Assembly (NCBI RefSeq): GCF_029893805.1
Contig: NZ_JARXYP010000002.1
Coordinates: 8,928,001 to 8,992,000, forward strand
Reading direction: 5' to 3'
Source: Streptomyces sp. SAI-135
GTDB lineage: Bacteria > Actinomycetota > Actinomycetes > Streptomycetales > Streptomycetaceae
DNA length: 64,000 bases
Positions 7,415 to 17,126 of the stretch are shown piece by piece. The notes under the pieces were generated by a model, which had not been told where the DNA came from, did not search any database, and worked only from the letters and a program-made list of their open reading frames with translations. Position numbers and translations under genes: made by a program. The stretch's first letter is position 1; every line of letters starts with the position of its first letter.

Positions 7415-9301
7415 TCAGCCGGTCAGGCTGAACGACTGGGCCGTCGCGCCGGAGCAGGGCTGCTGGGACAGCTTCGCGCCGTTGGCTGTCGAGCCGCCGT
7501 CCACGGCCAGACACTTTCCGCTGTGCCGGGTCACGAAGCGGTATCCACCTGAGGCGATGGACTCAGGGCGCCACTGCTGGTTGGTGCCGCCCACGTAGTC
7601 CCACAGGTGGACTTTGGTGCCGTCGGCCGTCGCGCCGGTGCCGCCGTCGACGTCCCAGGACTTGTTGTTGTGCTGGTTGACGACCTGGTAGTAGCCGTCA
7701 CCCGTCGACCGGAACTGCCACTTCTGGTTGGCTCCGTCGCCGCAGGTCCACTGCTGCAGGGCGGTTCCGTTGGCCGTGCCCCAGTCGGCGGCGTCCAGGC
7801 AGGCGCCGCTGCCCGCGTTCGCCACTCGGTACCAGGTGCCGGAGTCGATCGGCCCGGTGGAACCGCCGTCAGCCGGGTTCCATACGAAGGTGGCCACAGC
7901 GCCGGCCGGCAAGGTGTAGGCGAGGGACCGGCCGTTGTCGGTGAGGGAGAAGCGTTGGGCGCTGCCGGAGGTGTTCACCACGTAGGCGACACGGGAGCCG
8001 TCCGGGTTCTGGAAGGCGACGTCCTGCACACCGCCGCCGCCCTGGCTGGTGGAGCCGATCCGGGTCGCGCCAGCCTTGACGAATTTGCTGATGTGGCCGA
8101 GCGAGTAGTACTCCGCACCCCGGTTGACGTTGCCGCCCGCGATCTCCACGACGCCGTTGCACCGGGTGCCGCAGAGCCCCTGGTGCGGCCCACCGTTCTG
8201 GTCGAGCGCGAGGTTCCACGTCACCACGGTCTCGCCACCGTTGCGCATGTTCTGTACGACGAGGTTCTCGGCCTGCCAGCGCAGGCTGTCGCCGAAGGTG
8301 TTGGCCGGGTTGCTGCTCTCGGTACCGGAGCACTCGGTGAAGAACACTCGCCTGCCCGCGTTGATCACCTGCTGCTGCGCGGAGGGGCTGCCGCCGTAGC
8401 AGTGGAAGGCGGCACCGATCACGCGGTTGATCCCGGACGTACGGGAGAAGACGTCGAGCGGGTAGTTCGGGTGGTCCCAGTTGTGGTCGAAGGCCAGGAT
8501 GTTGGTCGGCAGGCCGGCTGCCGTCAGCCTGGGATCGAGCACCTTGATGAAGTCGGCCTGCTGTGCCGAGGTCATCGACATCGAGGGATAGCTCGTGGGG
8601 TTCTCCGGCTCGTTCTGCACCGTCAGGTCGGTCAGGGTGATGCCCTCCTGGCCGTACGCCTTGATCGTCTTGACCAGGTAGTCCGCGAAATCGCCGTAGT
8701 TCTCGGGCTTGAGGCTGCCGCCGTTGAGTGAGTTGTTCGTCTTCATCCAGGCAGGTGGCGACCAGGGCGTGCCCATCAGGCGGATGGACGGGTTGACCCC
8801 GAGGGCCTGCTTGATGACCGGGATGATCTCCTGTCTGTCCCGGTCGATGGAGAACTGCCCGCGCGTGTCCTCGTAGGAGTGCGGGTCGTTCGTCGCGTCG
8901 AAGTCGCTGCTGCCGAGCGGCTGGCGCAGGTAGGACAGGCCGATGCCGTCGCCCGAGGTGGAGAAAAGCGACCGCATGAGCTCACTGCGCCGGTCCTGCG
9001 GGAGTCCTTGTATGAGGCGCGCTGAGGCGCCGGTGACCGAGGCTCCGGCTCCGGTGTAACGCTGCCCCCTCTGGTTCGCGTCGATACGCAGGTCGATGCC
9101 CTGCGGAGAACTGTTGAAGGCCGGGCTGCCGTCGGGACTGAGCCTGCGGGAGCCGTCCGGCGTGGTGACCCACACCTGCGCGACGGGGTCGGCGGCCTGC
9201 GCGGTTTCGCCGCCGGTGAAGCTGAGACCGGTGACGGCGAGAGCCAGGGCCAGGGCGGTGGCCCCGGCCCGTGTCGGACTGGTTCTGCTGCGGTGTGACA
9301 C
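7415..9301 (-). CDS. Secreted GH30 glycoside hydrolase with C-terminal CBM13
   Basis: Secreted 628-residue enzyme. Residues 1-37 are a signal peptide (TALALALAVTGLSFTG, cleavage near AQAA). Residues about 45-480 are the GH30 (beta/alpha)8 and beta-sandwich fold, with acid/base Glu231 in VQNEPEN and nucleophile Glu323 in FFTECSGTE. Residues about 500-628 form a ricin-type beta-trefoil (CBM13) with three QxW-like repeats (LQQWTCGDGANQKWQF). GH30 members cut glucosylceramide, beta-1,6-glucan or xylan; here beta-1,6-glucan is a guess. Start GTG 9301 follows AAGGAG. The divergent TetR gene lies across a 24-bp palindrome, which probably controls it. Confidence 0.92.
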   Translation of the reverse strand: MSHRSRTSPTRAGATALALALAVTGLSFTGGETAQAADPVAQVWVTTPDGSRRLSPDGSPAFNSSPQGIDLRIDANQRGQRYTGAGASVTGASARLIQGLPQDRRSELMRSLFSTSGDGIGLSYLRQPLGSSDFDATNDPHSYEDTRGQFSIDRDRQEIIPVIKQALGVNPSIRLMGTPWSPPAWMKTNNSLNGGSLKPENYGDFADYLVKTIKAYGQEGITLTDLTVQNEPENPTSYPSMSMTSAQQADFIKVLDPRLTAAGLPTNILAFDHNWDHPNYPLDVFSRTSGINRVIGAAFHCYGGSPSAQQQVINAGRRVFFTECSGTESSNPANTFGDSLRWQAENLVVQNMRNGGETVVTWNLALDQNGGPHQGLCGTRCNGVVEIAGGNVNRGAEYYSLGHISKFVKAGATRIGSTSQGGGGVQDVAFQNPDGSRVAYVVNTSGSAQRFSLTDNGRSLAYTLPAGAVATFVWNPADGGSTGPIDSGTWYRVANAGSGACLDAADWGTANGTALQQWTCGDGANQKWQFRSTGDGYYQVVNQHNNKSWDVDGGTGATADGTKVHLWDYVGGTNQQWRPESIASGGYRFVTRHSGKCLAVDGGSTANGAKLSQQPCSGATAQSFSLTG

Positions 9302-9571
9302 GGTGCGGGTCTCCTTCGGGTCGGTGACAGGTGGGGGGTGCCGACCGGCTCGCCGTGGGGTGCGAGGAGGTGCGAGCCGATCGGGGCTCGAAGGGTGGTG
9401 CACTCGGTACGCCGAACCGGAACCGTGTTGCCGGCCGGTCGGGAGGGTGATCAGGGGAGGGGTGCCGCGCTGCGGCGCGTGCAGGACTCGGGCGTCACTT
9501 GCGGCGCGTGTAGGACTCGGTCATCAGGGGGTGGCATGCGGGTCCAGCGGAAGAACGGCGTCATGAAAGCA

Positions 9572-9595
9572 CACTTACTAAGTACTTAGTAAGTG
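9572..9595. promoter_or_regulatory. 24-bp perfect palindrome between GH30 and TetR genes
   Basis: CACTTACTAAGT followed directly by its reverse complement ACTTAGTAAGTG. It lies 271 bases upstream of the GH30 start and about 100 bases upstream of the TetR start. A perfect palindrome this long in a divergent TetR promoter region is almost certainly an operator. The rest of 9302-9692 holds no gene. Confidence 0.8.
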
Positions 9596-9671
9596 GTGTG
9601 CGTCACAATGTCGAGCGAAGGTGAAAAGATCATCCGGGGGCGGGCAGAGTCGGCGTAGGCTGGTGCGAGTG

Positions 9672-9685
9672 ACTGACCAGTCAGT
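9672..9685. promoter_or_regulatory. Second palindrome ACTGAC-CA-GTCAGT at TetR start
   Basis: Perfect 6+2+6 inverted repeat immediately upstream of the likely TetR start GTG 9693. If translation began at the upstream GTG 9621 this site would be inside the gene, so it favours the later start. It resembles self-regulatory TetR sites. Confidence 0.55.
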
Positions 9686-9692
9686 AAGCGGA

Positions 9693-10325
9693 GTGGGACG
9701 TGGCGCTCGGAAAGGGCCCCGCGTCCCTCGCAGCGCCGAGGCCCAACGCCGACAGCAGGACATCCTCCGCATCGCGATGGACACCTTCGCGGCCCGGGGC
9801 TACAACAACGCCTCCCTGGCCGAGATCGCCGACCGCGTCGGGCTGACCCAGGCAGGCGTCCTGCACTACTTCCGTTCCAAGTCACTGTTGCTCACCAGCG
9901 TCCTCGAACTGCGCGACGAGACGGACATCGAGCAACTCGGCACCCAAAGGCCGACGGGGCTGAGGTTTCTCCGCCACCTCGTCGACACCGCGTACCGCAA
10001 CGCCGAGCGCGAGGGCATCGTCCGGCTCTACGCCGTACTGTCGGCCGAGTCCGTCACCGATGACCATCCGGCCCAGGGCTACTTCCGAGACCGGTACGCC
10101 GGGTTGCGGGCTTTCGTATCCGAGGCCATGACCGAGGCGTGCGGGCTCGCAGAGGCGGACGAGGACCGCGTACGGCACGCCGCCAACGCGGTCATCGCCG
10201 TCATGGACGGGCTCCAGACGCAGTGGCTTCTCGACCCGGACGCCGTCGACATGGCAGCGTCCACGGAACTGGTCATCGAGTCCCTCCTTGCCGCGCTCGC
10301 TCCTGACCGCTTTCCCGTCACCTGA
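9693..10325 (+). CDS. TetR-family repressor
   Basis: 210-residue TetR repressor. Residues about 17-65 are the helix-turn-helix domain (DILRIAMDTFAARGYNNASL, then GLTQAGVLHYFRSKSLLL). The C-terminal ligand domain resembles the group with GLQTQWLLDPDAVDM near the end. I chose GTG 9693 because it begins the conserved part and lies just after a palindrome; the frame is open to GTG 9621. No strong ribosome site precedes either. It probably represses the divergent GH30 gene and itself in response to a sugar or lipid ligand (inference). Confidence 0.88.
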   Translation: MGRGARKGPRVPRSAEAQRRQQDILRIAMDTFAARGYNNASLAEIADRVGLTQAGVLHYFRSKSLLLTSVLELRDETDIEQLGTQRPTGLRFLRHLVDTAYRNAEREGIVRLYAVLSAESVTDDHPAQGYFRDRYAGLRAFVSEAMTEACGLAEADEDRVRHAANAVIAVMDGLQTQWLLDPDAVDMAASTELVIESLLAALAPDRFPVT

Positions 10326-10391
10326 GTCACGACGCCGCTCATTGCCTCTGGCCACCGGCAGCGGTGGAAGGACGGAACCGTGGTGCGAGGG

Positions 10392-10443
10392 CGGCGGTGC
10401 CTCCCGCTTCCTGCCCGCAGACAGGCACCGCCGTCACCAGCCC
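10392..10443. terminator. Bidirectional terminator hairpin between TetR and GH2 genes
   Basis: CGGCGGTGCCT (10392-10402) and its perfect inverse AGGCACCGCCG (10433-10443) flank a 30-base loop, between two convergent genes. The 11-bp GC stem would serve transcripts from both sides. Confidence 0.6.
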
Positions 10444-10460
10444 CTGTCACCTCACCGGCT

Positions 10461-13400
10461 TCACCGCGGCCCGCCGATCCGCAGCCGGATCGTGTATGCC
10501 TCCGGGCGCAGGGCGAAGTCCGGCCAGACGTCCGGGCCGCAGGCGCGTGAGCCCAGGCCGTGCTGGGCCGCGTCGATGTGCAGGTGCGTCGTGGTGGAAA
10601 CGGGGAGTTCGTAGGGGTGATCGGCCGCGGTGATCTCCTGGGGTGTGTGGCGGCTGAGGACGAAGCCGGGTCGGCGTCCGCGGGTGTCGGGCAGCGCGAC
10701 GAGGTGCAGCACCTCGTGACCGCCGCTCGTCAGCGACAACTCGCGCAGCCCGGAACGGTGTCCCGTCTCCTGGGGGCGGGCGTAGTCGACCGCCAGGTCG
10801 CGGACGGAGGAGGAGAAGCGGCCCGTGAGCGCCGCCCGGACGCTGTCCGGGTAGGACTCCAGCGGACCGAGGCCGAACCACTCGGCCCCGTCCACGGGCT
10901 GCGTGCCATCGGGCAGGGCCAGACGGATCCCGACCCGCGGCCACACCGTGCGCCAGCCGCTCGACGGCTCGATCTCCACGCGCAGTTCGAGTTCTCCACC
11001 GTCGAGCGTCCAGATGGTCTCCACCATCACGAACAGGTCGGAATCCGCAGCCGACACCTTGTCGAGGGTGCGCAGGGCGTCCTCGGCCCGTTCGACGCTC
11101 ACGCGCCGTGTCGTCAGCCGGTGCAGTCCCTCACGCCGCCACAGTTCGGCGTTCGAGACGCCCGGTACGGAGGCGTCGCTGTTCTCGACCTCGTCGGAGG
11201 CGCCCTCGTCGTTGTCGGTCGGTGCCCGGAACAGCTCCAGCCGTGGATCCGACACAGCCCGCCCGGCCAGACGTACCAAGGACCCGTCGACGAACTCCGC
11301 CACGCCCAGGGTCAGCGTTCCGGTGCCCTGCTGCCAGTCTGCCCGGGTGCGCACGGCGGGGACGGGACGACGTACCGAGCGGTCCGACTGGGCCGTCGCC
11401 ACCACGTGCCCTTCCTCGGCCCAAGGGGTCGCCGTGGCCAGTACGGCCTCGACGGTGAGCCAGGTCTCGGCGTCCGGGGCGACGGGGACCGGCGGCAGTG
11501 GCACCCACTCCGACCCTCCCGCCGCGACGACGGGCGCTTCCAGTTCGCCCGACTCCACAACTCGTCCGTCATGCTCGACACGCCACCGCAACCGCAGGTC
11601 CGAGGTGTCGGCCGAGTGCCGCAGGTTCGAGACGCCGAGCTTGTCTCCTTCGAAGGAGAACGCCATGGGCTGCACGACCGCCTTGAACTCGTGCAGGCTC
11701 GGCGTCGGCGTGTCGTCGCTGAGGACCATGCCGTCCATCACGAAGTTGCCGTCGTGCACGACCTCGCCGAAGTCACCGCCGTAGGCGTAGAACGGCGTGC
11801 CCTCCGCTGTCCTCGCCAGGATGCCGTGGTCGCGCCACTCCCACACGAAGCCGCCGTGCAGGCGGGGGTGTGCGTGCACCAGCGCCTCGTACTGATCGAA
11901 GGCTCCAGGCCCGTTTCCCATGGCGTGGGCGTACTCGCACAGCAGGAACGGCTTCGTACGCTGCCGCGCTCCCTGGGCGGGAGTGCAGTCGAGCAGCGGC
12001 ACGCGTGAACCGTCGGTGCCGATCGCCTCGGTCTCCGGCACGGACGAGTACATGCGGGAGTAGACGTCCGTGTACTCGCCGGCATGATCGCCCTCGTAGT
12101 GCACGGGCCGGCCGGCGTCGCGGGCGTGGACCCAGGAGGACATGGCGGCCAGGTTGCTGCCGGTGCCCGCCTCGTTGCCGAGCGACCAGATGACGATGCT
12201 CGGGTGGTTCTTGTCCCGTTCCACCGTGCGGCGGATGCGGTCGAGGTACGCCTCGCGCCAGGCCGGGTCGTCGCTGGGATTCCCCTTCCAGTCGACCTTG
12301 TGGAATCCGTGCGTCTCCAGGTCGCATTCGAGAATGACCCAGAAGCCGTACTCGTCGGCGAGGTCGAGCAGCCTCGGGTGTGGCGGGTAGTGGCTGGTGC
12401 GGATGGCGTTGACATTGAACCGCTTCATCAGGGCGAGGTCCTCGCGGGCGTGCTCCTCGTCGAAGACACGGCCGCGCTCGGGGTGCGTCTCGTGGCGGTT
12501 CACGCCGTGGAAGACCACGCGCCGGCCGTTGACCAGGAACTGGTCCCCCCGGATCTCCACGGTGCGGAAGCCCACGCGCAGGGAGATGGTCTCGGCCGCG
12601 TTGGACACCGTGGCCTGGTAGAGGCGAGGGCGCTCGGCGGACCAGGGTTCGACCTCGGGGAGGTCGAGGGGAGCGAGGTCGGCTGCCGTGGCCCATGTCT
12701 CCTCGATGCCGAGTTCGGGGATGCGCAGCGTGACGGGGAAAGCCGTCGTGTCGGCGACGATCTCGGGGTCGATGTGCCCGCGGCCGGAGTCGAAGCCGGT
12801 CCGCAGCCAGACGTCCTCGATGCCGGCCGCGGGGCGGGCGAGGAGCGTGACGTCACGGAAGATGCCCGGCAGCCACCACTGGTCCTGGTCCTCGAGGTAG
12901 CTCGCGGCGGACCACTGGTGCACCCGTACGGCGATGACGTTGTCGCCCTGACGTACCGACGACGTCACGTCGAACTCGTGGGCGAGGCGGCTGCCGCCGG
13001 CGCTGCCGGCCTCGACCCCGTTGACCCACACGCGGAACAGTGACTCGACACCGTCGAAGCGCAGCACGACCCGCTCGGCGTCCGTCCAGTCCGCAGGCAG
13101 TTCGAAGGCGCGCCGGTAGTCACCGGTCGGGTTCTCGTCGGGGACGTACGGCGGGTCTATCGGGAACGGGAACTGGACGTTGGTGTAGATCGGCCGGCCG
13201 TGGGCGCCGTCGCCCTGGAGTACCCAGTGCGAGGGCACGGCCATGTCGTGCCAGTCGTGGTCGTCGAAGCCCTCGGCGGCGAAGTCCTCCGCCACCGTCG
13301 CCGTAGGGGACAGGCGGAAGCGCCAGGAGCCGTTCAGGGACAGGGCGGGGGCGTCGGAGTGGAGCCAGGAGCGGGCCGGGCGGAGTGCGCCGCGCCCCGG

Positions 13401-13463
13401 CGTGACGTCCGATACGAGGGCGGAGAGCTCGGAAGGCAAGGGTGAACTACTTTCTGCTGGCAA
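10461..13463 (-). CDS. GH2 beta-galactosidase (LacZ-type)
   Basis: Cytosolic glycosidase of about 1000 residues, the usual LacZ length. The sugar-binding, immunoglobulin-like, TIM-barrel and C-terminal Bgal_small_N domains appear in order. The acid/base is Glu431 in WSLGNEAGTGSN and the nucleophile is Glu510 in LLCEYAHAMGNG. The start is uncertain: TTG 13463 lies 28 bases after the GH38 stop but lacks a clear ribosome site, and a TTG eight codons later is an alternative. There is no signal peptide, fitting hydrolysis of imported oligosaccharides. It is last in the operon SBP-permease-permease-GH38-GH2. A substrate bearing both beta-galactosyl and alpha-mannosyl units would explain the set (inference). 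Confidence 0.93.
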   Translation of the reverse strand: MPAESSSPLPSELSALVSDVTPGRGALRPARSWLHSDAPALSLNGSWRFRLSPTATVAEDFAAEGFDDHDWHDMAVPSHWVLQGDGAHGRPIYTNVQFPFPIDPPYVPDENPTGDYRRAFELPADWTDAERVVLRFDGVESLFRVWVNGVEAGSAGGSRLAHEFDVTSSVRQGDNVIAVRVHQWSAASYLEDQDQWWLPGIFRDVTLLARPAAGIEDVWLRTGFDSGRGHIDPEIVADTTAFPVTLRIPELGIEETWATAADLAPLDLPEVEPWSAERPRLYQATVSNAAETISLRVGFRTVEIRGDQFLVNGRRVVFHGVNRHETHPERGRVFDEEHAREDLALMKRFNVNAIRTSHYPPHPRLLDLADEYGFWVILECDLETHGFHKVDWKGNPSDDPAWREAYLDRIRRTVERDKNHPSIVIWSLGNEAGTGSNLAAMSSWVHARDAGRPVHYEGDHAGEYTDVYSRMYSSVPETEAIGTDGSRVPLLDCTPAQGARQRTKPFLLCEYAHAMGNGPGAFDQYEALVHAHPRLHGGFVWEWRDHGILARTAEGTPFYAYGGDFGEVVHDGNFVMDGMVLSDDTPTPSLHEFKAVVQPMAFSFEGDKLGVSNLRHSADTSDLRLRWRVEHDGRVVESGELEAPVVAAGGSEWVPLPPVPVAPDAETWLTVEAVLATATPWAEEGHVVATAQSDRSVRRPVPAVRTRADWQQGTGTLTLGVAEFVDGSLVRLAGRAVSDPRLELFRAPTDNDEGASDEVENSDASVPGVSNAELWRREGLHRLTTRRVSVERAEDALRTLDKVSAADSDLFVMVETIWTLDGGELELRVEIEPSSGWRTVWPRVGIRLALPDGTQPVDGAEWFGLGPLESYPDSVRAALTGRFSSSVRDLAVDYARPQETGHRSGLRELSLTSGGHEVLHLVALPDTRGRRPGFVLSRHTPQEITAADHPYELPVSTTTHLHIDAAQHGLGSRACGPDVWPDFALRPEAYTIRLRIGGPR

Positions 13464-13491
13464 GTGGCGTGCTGGCGGCGGGACTTGACGG

Positions 13492-16221
13492 TCACCTGAG
13501 CACGAGGGTCCGGATCTCCCAGGGGCCGAGGGAGAGTTCGAGTCCGTCGTCGACCGGCACCGGGGCGAGGGCTCTGCCGAGCAGGTCGACCGTGGTGGCT
13601 TCGGTGAACGTTCCGGTCAGGCGGACCGTGGAGGCGGTATCCCGCAGGGCGGTCAACCGGATCTCGGTCCCGGTGCCGAGGGCGGGGTCGACGACGCGGC
13701 GGACGCAGGAGACCTGGACGTTCTCACCGTCGACCCGGATCCCGGCCGCGGCAGGCGGCAGTTGTCCGTCACCGGGCCCGGTGCCGCGGGTGACGAGCAC
13801 CTCGTTGCGGAACTCCTCGGCCAGGGCGACGGCTCGGGCATCCTGCCAGCCTGCCGCCGAGGGGACGACGGCGAAGCGGTGCTCGATCCGCACGCCGAGC
13901 TCCTGGGCGCCGGGCGTGGGGATCTCGCTCGCCGCGGGCTCGTCCCTCAGGGGGTGGATGTTGACACTGATCGACCCGATGGCGCGCAGCAGGGTGAGGG
14001 CGAGGGCGGAGCCGTCCTCGACCAGTTCGTACTCGGTGGAGTGGTCGAGCAGCACGGTGGCCGCGCCCGCCGACACGAAGGCACTGGCGGGGAAGGTCGG
14101 CAGCGGGTACTCGCCCCAGCCGCCCTCAGCGGTGAGACCGCGGGCGGTGACGGCGAACTGCCCGGCGGCCGCGGAGCCTTCCACCCGCTCGGGCAGCGGC
14201 ACGTGCAGGCGCAGCCGGTGGTCGGCGGACCGGTTGAGGAACGAGGTGGAGACACGGACGAACGGTTCCCCGGTGCGTACCTCCACGAGCATCTCCACCG
14301 GCGTGCGCACCCTTTGTTCGCTGCGCACGTCACGGTCGCTGGAGAGCGCGGCCGGCCATGCGTAGAGGCGCGTGACGCGCAGCCGGGCGCGCAGGGGACC
14401 GCTCTCGACGAGGTCGACGGTGACGTGCACGGGCTCGGACACCACGACGTCGGCGGCCGGGGGTGCGTAGTTGTAGCTGTCACCCCGGTCGCCGCCGTCG
14501 ACGAGCCGGCCGACGCCGTACAGGACCGTCCCGTCGGGGCCGGTCACGTCCAGGGTGCCGTCCGCGGCCACTTCGACCTCGACCAGTCCGTTGGAGAGGG
14601 TGCGCGAGGTGGCGGTGGCGGGTGCGACCGGCGGCTTGGGGGCGGCGGACGGCTCGCCCGCCTCGACGCGGAAGCTCGTCAGGCCGAGGGCCGGGACGTG
14701 CACCGGCACCAGCGCGCTCGCGCGGGCCTGCGTCAGTGTCCGCACCTGCCACTGGCCCGGGTGCGCGGCGGCCGCCGCGGCGACCTCCCGACGCAGCACC
14801 ATCAGATCGAAGGGCCCGCTGGTGGGGACCTCGGCGAGATGGAAGACGAGCGAGTGGGGGGTGAGCTCGTAGTGGTCGATGAGCCGGCCGAAGAGCTCGC
14901 GGCGGTGGATGCGGCGCAGCACCCGCTCCAGATGCAAGGCGTCCATGCGTTCGTCGCTGAGGACGGTGGGGGCCTCGGAGACCAGTTGCACGGGCTGCAC
15001 GGAACCGTCGGCCGACCGTGCGATCAGGACCGCGCCTTCGCCGGGCGCCACGACATCCACCTCGACCAGCGCGGTACGCGGGGACGTGAGCGGGTTGGCG
15101 ACCAGGTGGCCGTCCGCGGGCACCAGTGCTGCGGGGGCGGCGAGTGCCGCGTCGCGCACCGCGCGGGCGGTCTGCGCGGCCTCGGCGAGACGTGCCGCGA
15201 CCTGGTCGCAGGTCTCGTCGGTGCCCGATCCCACCACCGAGTCGTGCGCCGTCGATTCGATGATCTTGTGCCAGGCGAGGGCGAGAAAGGGGGAGTCGTC
15301 CTGTGCGGAGCACAGCGCGTTCATGCGCTCGGCGTGGTCGACCGTGCGTTCGGCGAGGGCCATCCGCTGCTTGAGGCCGAGCCGCACCGACAGGACGCCG
15401 GGCAGGATGTTCCCGCGTACGTGGCTGCGCAGTTCACCGGTGACGACGGCCTGGACCTCGTCGCGCGTGTGCTTGCGGATGTACTCGTCGAGCGTCGCGA
15501 CGGTGATGGCACGGCCCTCCTCGGCGGCCCGCCGCAGCCAGGACGCCAGGCGAGGATCCGGCGCGTGGTGATCGGTGCCGGCCATGGCCAGCACCGGGTC
15601 GCCGCCCCATCGTTCGGCCGTCATGCCGGCGTACTCGTCCAGCGCGCCGGCGATCCGGTCGGGCACCAGGAGGACGTCGAGGCCGTTGTCGTAGCCGTCG
15701 AAGAGGAATTCGGTGCGGACCTGCGAGCCGTCGGGGGCGCGCCAGCGGAAGGCGTGGCCGTCGACGGTGCCCGGGACGCCCCGCCACAGTGCCGCGTGCT
15801 CGATGCCGGCGCGGGCCAGGATCTGGGGCATCTGGGCGATGTGGCCGAACATGTCGGGCAGGTAGCCGATGGGCATCGCACCGCCCAGGCGGTCCGCGGC
15901 CGCCCAGCCCATCTGGAGGTTGCGCACGATGGTCTCGCCGGAGCAGAGGAACTCGTCGAGGAGGATGAGCCAGGGGCCGACGGCGAGCCGTCCCTCGCGG
16001 ACCAGTGCCGCGAGCCGGTCCCGGTTCTCGGGGCGCATCTCCAGGTAGTCCTCGACGGCGGCCATCTGCCCGTCGACGGTGAACCGGAAGTCGGGGTCTG
16101 CCTCGGCCGTCTCCAGGACGGTGTCGAGGGCCTGGACGAGCCGGTGCCGGAAGACCTGGAACGGTTCGTACCACTCCCGGTCCCAGTGGAAGTGGGGCAC
16201 GAACACGGCGGAGTCGGGCAT
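13492..16221 (-). CDS. GH38 alpha-mannosidase
   Basis: 909-residue cytosolic alpha-mannosidase of family GH38, which needs zinc. The metal motif is HFHWDREWY (His12, Asp14) at the very N-terminus, the nucleophile is Asp123 in LPDMFGHI, and a further ligand His is in STAHDSVVGSGTDET. The C-terminal half is the beta-rich GH38 domain. Start ATG 16221 places the zinc motif near residue 10, as in relatives; AAGAAGG lies about 12 nt upstream. It sits 47 bases after the permease gene and 28 before GH2. The MngB-type subgroup (2-O-mannosyl-glycerate) is a less likely alternative given the ABC importer. Confidence 0.92.
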   Translation of the reverse strand: MPDSAVFVPHFHWDREWYEPFQVFRHRLVQALDTVLETAEADPDFRFTVDGQMAAVEDYLEMRPENRDRLAALVREGRLAVGPWLILLDEFLCSGETIVRNLQMGWAAADRLGGAMPIGYLPDMFGHIAQMPQILARAGIEHAALWRGVPGTVDGHAFRWRAPDGSQVRTEFLFDGYDNGLDVLLVPDRIAGALDEYAGMTAERWGGDPVLAMAGTDHHAPDPRLASWLRRAAEEGRAITVATLDEYIRKHTRDEVQAVVTGELRSHVRGNILPGVLSVRLGLKQRMALAERTVDHAERMNALCSAQDDSPFLALAWHKIIESTAHDSVVGSGTDETCDQVAARLAEAAQTARAVRDAALAAPAALVPADGHLVANPLTSPRTALVEVDVVAPGEGAVLIARSADGSVQPVQLVSEAPTVLSDERMDALHLERVLRRIHRRELFGRLIDHYELTPHSLVFHLAEVPTSGPFDLMVLRREVAAAAAAHPGQWQVRTLTQARASALVPVHVPALGLTSFRVEAGEPSAAPKPPVAPATATSRTLSNGLVEVEVAADGTLDVTGPDGTVLYGVGRLVDGGDRGDSYNYAPPAADVVVSEPVHVTVDLVESGPLRARLRVTRLYAWPAALSSDRDVRSEQRVRTPVEMLVEVRTGEPFVRVSTSFLNRSADHRLRLHVPLPERVEGSAAAGQFAVTARGLTAEGGWGEYPLPTFPASAFVSAGAATVLLDHSTEYELVEDGSALALTLLRAIGSISVNIHPLRDEPAASEIPTPGAQELGVRIEHRFAVVPSAAGWQDARAVALAEEFRNEVLVTRGTGPGDGQLPPAAAGIRVDGENVQVSCVRRVVDPALGTGTEIRLTALRDTASTVRLTGTFTEATTVDLLGRALAPVPVDDGLELSLGPWEIRTLVLR

Positions 16222-16268
16222 CGCTGGGAGAACCTTCTTCTGTGCGGGCCGGGCGGTGGGGCGTGACG

Positions 16269-17126
16269 TCACTTGAGCGATCCGGCGGCGAGTCCCGAAC
16301 GCCAGAACCGCTGCAGCAGGATGAAGACGATGATCACGGGCACGATCGACACCAGGGAGCCGGTGATGACGGACTCCTGCAGGAGGGGGGCGCGTGCCGT
16401 CTGGCCGTTCCACTCGTACAGGCCGAGCGTGAGGGGGAACAGCGACTCCTTCTGCAGCATCACCATCGGCAGGAAGAAGTTGTTCCAGATGGCCACGAAC
16501 TGGAACAGGAAGATGGTCACCAGGGCCGGCGTCATCAGCTTGAACGCCACCGAGAAGAAGGTGCGGAACTCGCCCGCGCCGTCCAGGCGCGCCGACTCGA
16601 TCAGCTCCTGGGGGACCGCCGCATTGGTGAAGATACGTGCGAGGTAGACGCCGAACGGGCTGACGATGCTGGGCAGGAACACCGCGAGATAGGTGTTGAC
16701 GATCCCGGTCGCCGAGAACAGCAGGAACAGCGGAAGGGCCAGCGCGGTCGTGGGGACGAGGACACCGCCGAGGACCACCGAGAACAGGAACTCCCGTCCC
16801 CGGAAAGGGAACTTGGCGAGGGCGTACCCGCACAGCGCGGAGATCAGCGTCCCCACCCCGGCGCCCAGCACCGCGTAGATGACGGTGTTGAGGGCCCACC
16901 GGCCGAAGATGCCGTCGCTGCGGGTGAAGAGCGTGCGCAGGTTGTCGAACAGGCTGAAGTGGGAGAAGGCCAGGCCGTTGGTGGCGGCGAGATCACCCTG
17001 CGGCTTGGTCGCGGCGACGACCAGGAAGTAGATCGGCAGCAGGAAGTAGACGGCCAGCAGCAGCATCAGCGCCATCACCGCCGTGCGGCTGACGCGGCTT
17101 TCCCGGATCGTGTTTCGCGTGCTCAC
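16269..17126 (-). CDS. Sugar ABC transporter permease (MalG-type)
   Basis: 285-residue second permease of the oligosaccharide importer. Membrane segments begin with TAVMALMLLLAVYFLLPIYF. The EAA loop is ELIESARLDGAGEFRTFF near residue 180, and the chain ends AAGSLK, typical of MalG. The GTG start at 17126 overlaps the stop of the preceding permease by four bases (GTGA), so the two are translationally coupled. It works with the partner permease and the binding lipoprotein; the ATPase is not encoded here. Confidence 0.94.
   Translation of the reverse strand: MSTRNTIRESRVSRTAVMALMLLLAVYFLLPIYFLVVAATKPQGDLAATNGLAFSHFSLFDNLRTLFTRSDGIFGRWALNTVIYAVLGAGVGTLISALCGYALAKFPFRGREFLFSVVLGGVLVPTTALALPLFLLFSATGIVNTYLAVFLPSIVSPFGVYLARIFTNAAVPQELIESARLDGAGEFRTFFSVAFKLMTPALVTIFLFQFVAIWNNFFLPMVMLQKESLFPLTLGLYEWNGQTARAPLLQESVITGSLVSIVPVIIVFILLQRFWRSGLAAGSLK

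Noticed and set aside
10560..12008. Long plus-strand open frame (482 codons) inside the GH2 gene
   Set aside because: It is antisense to a clear LacZ gene with intact catalytic motifs; its product is a low-complexity Gly/Arg/Val-rich sequence, a by-product of high GC.
13762..16266. 834-codon plus-strand frame across the GH38 gene
   Set aside because: The mannosidase on the other strand has zinc and nucleophile motifs; the antisense product has no family pattern and no ribosome site.
13492..16899. Apparent 1135-residue protein fusing upstream sequence to the mannosidase
   Set aside because: The extra N-terminal part overlaps the permease gene in another frame and encodes Arg/Pro-rich text; the GH38 zinc motif fixes the start at 16221.
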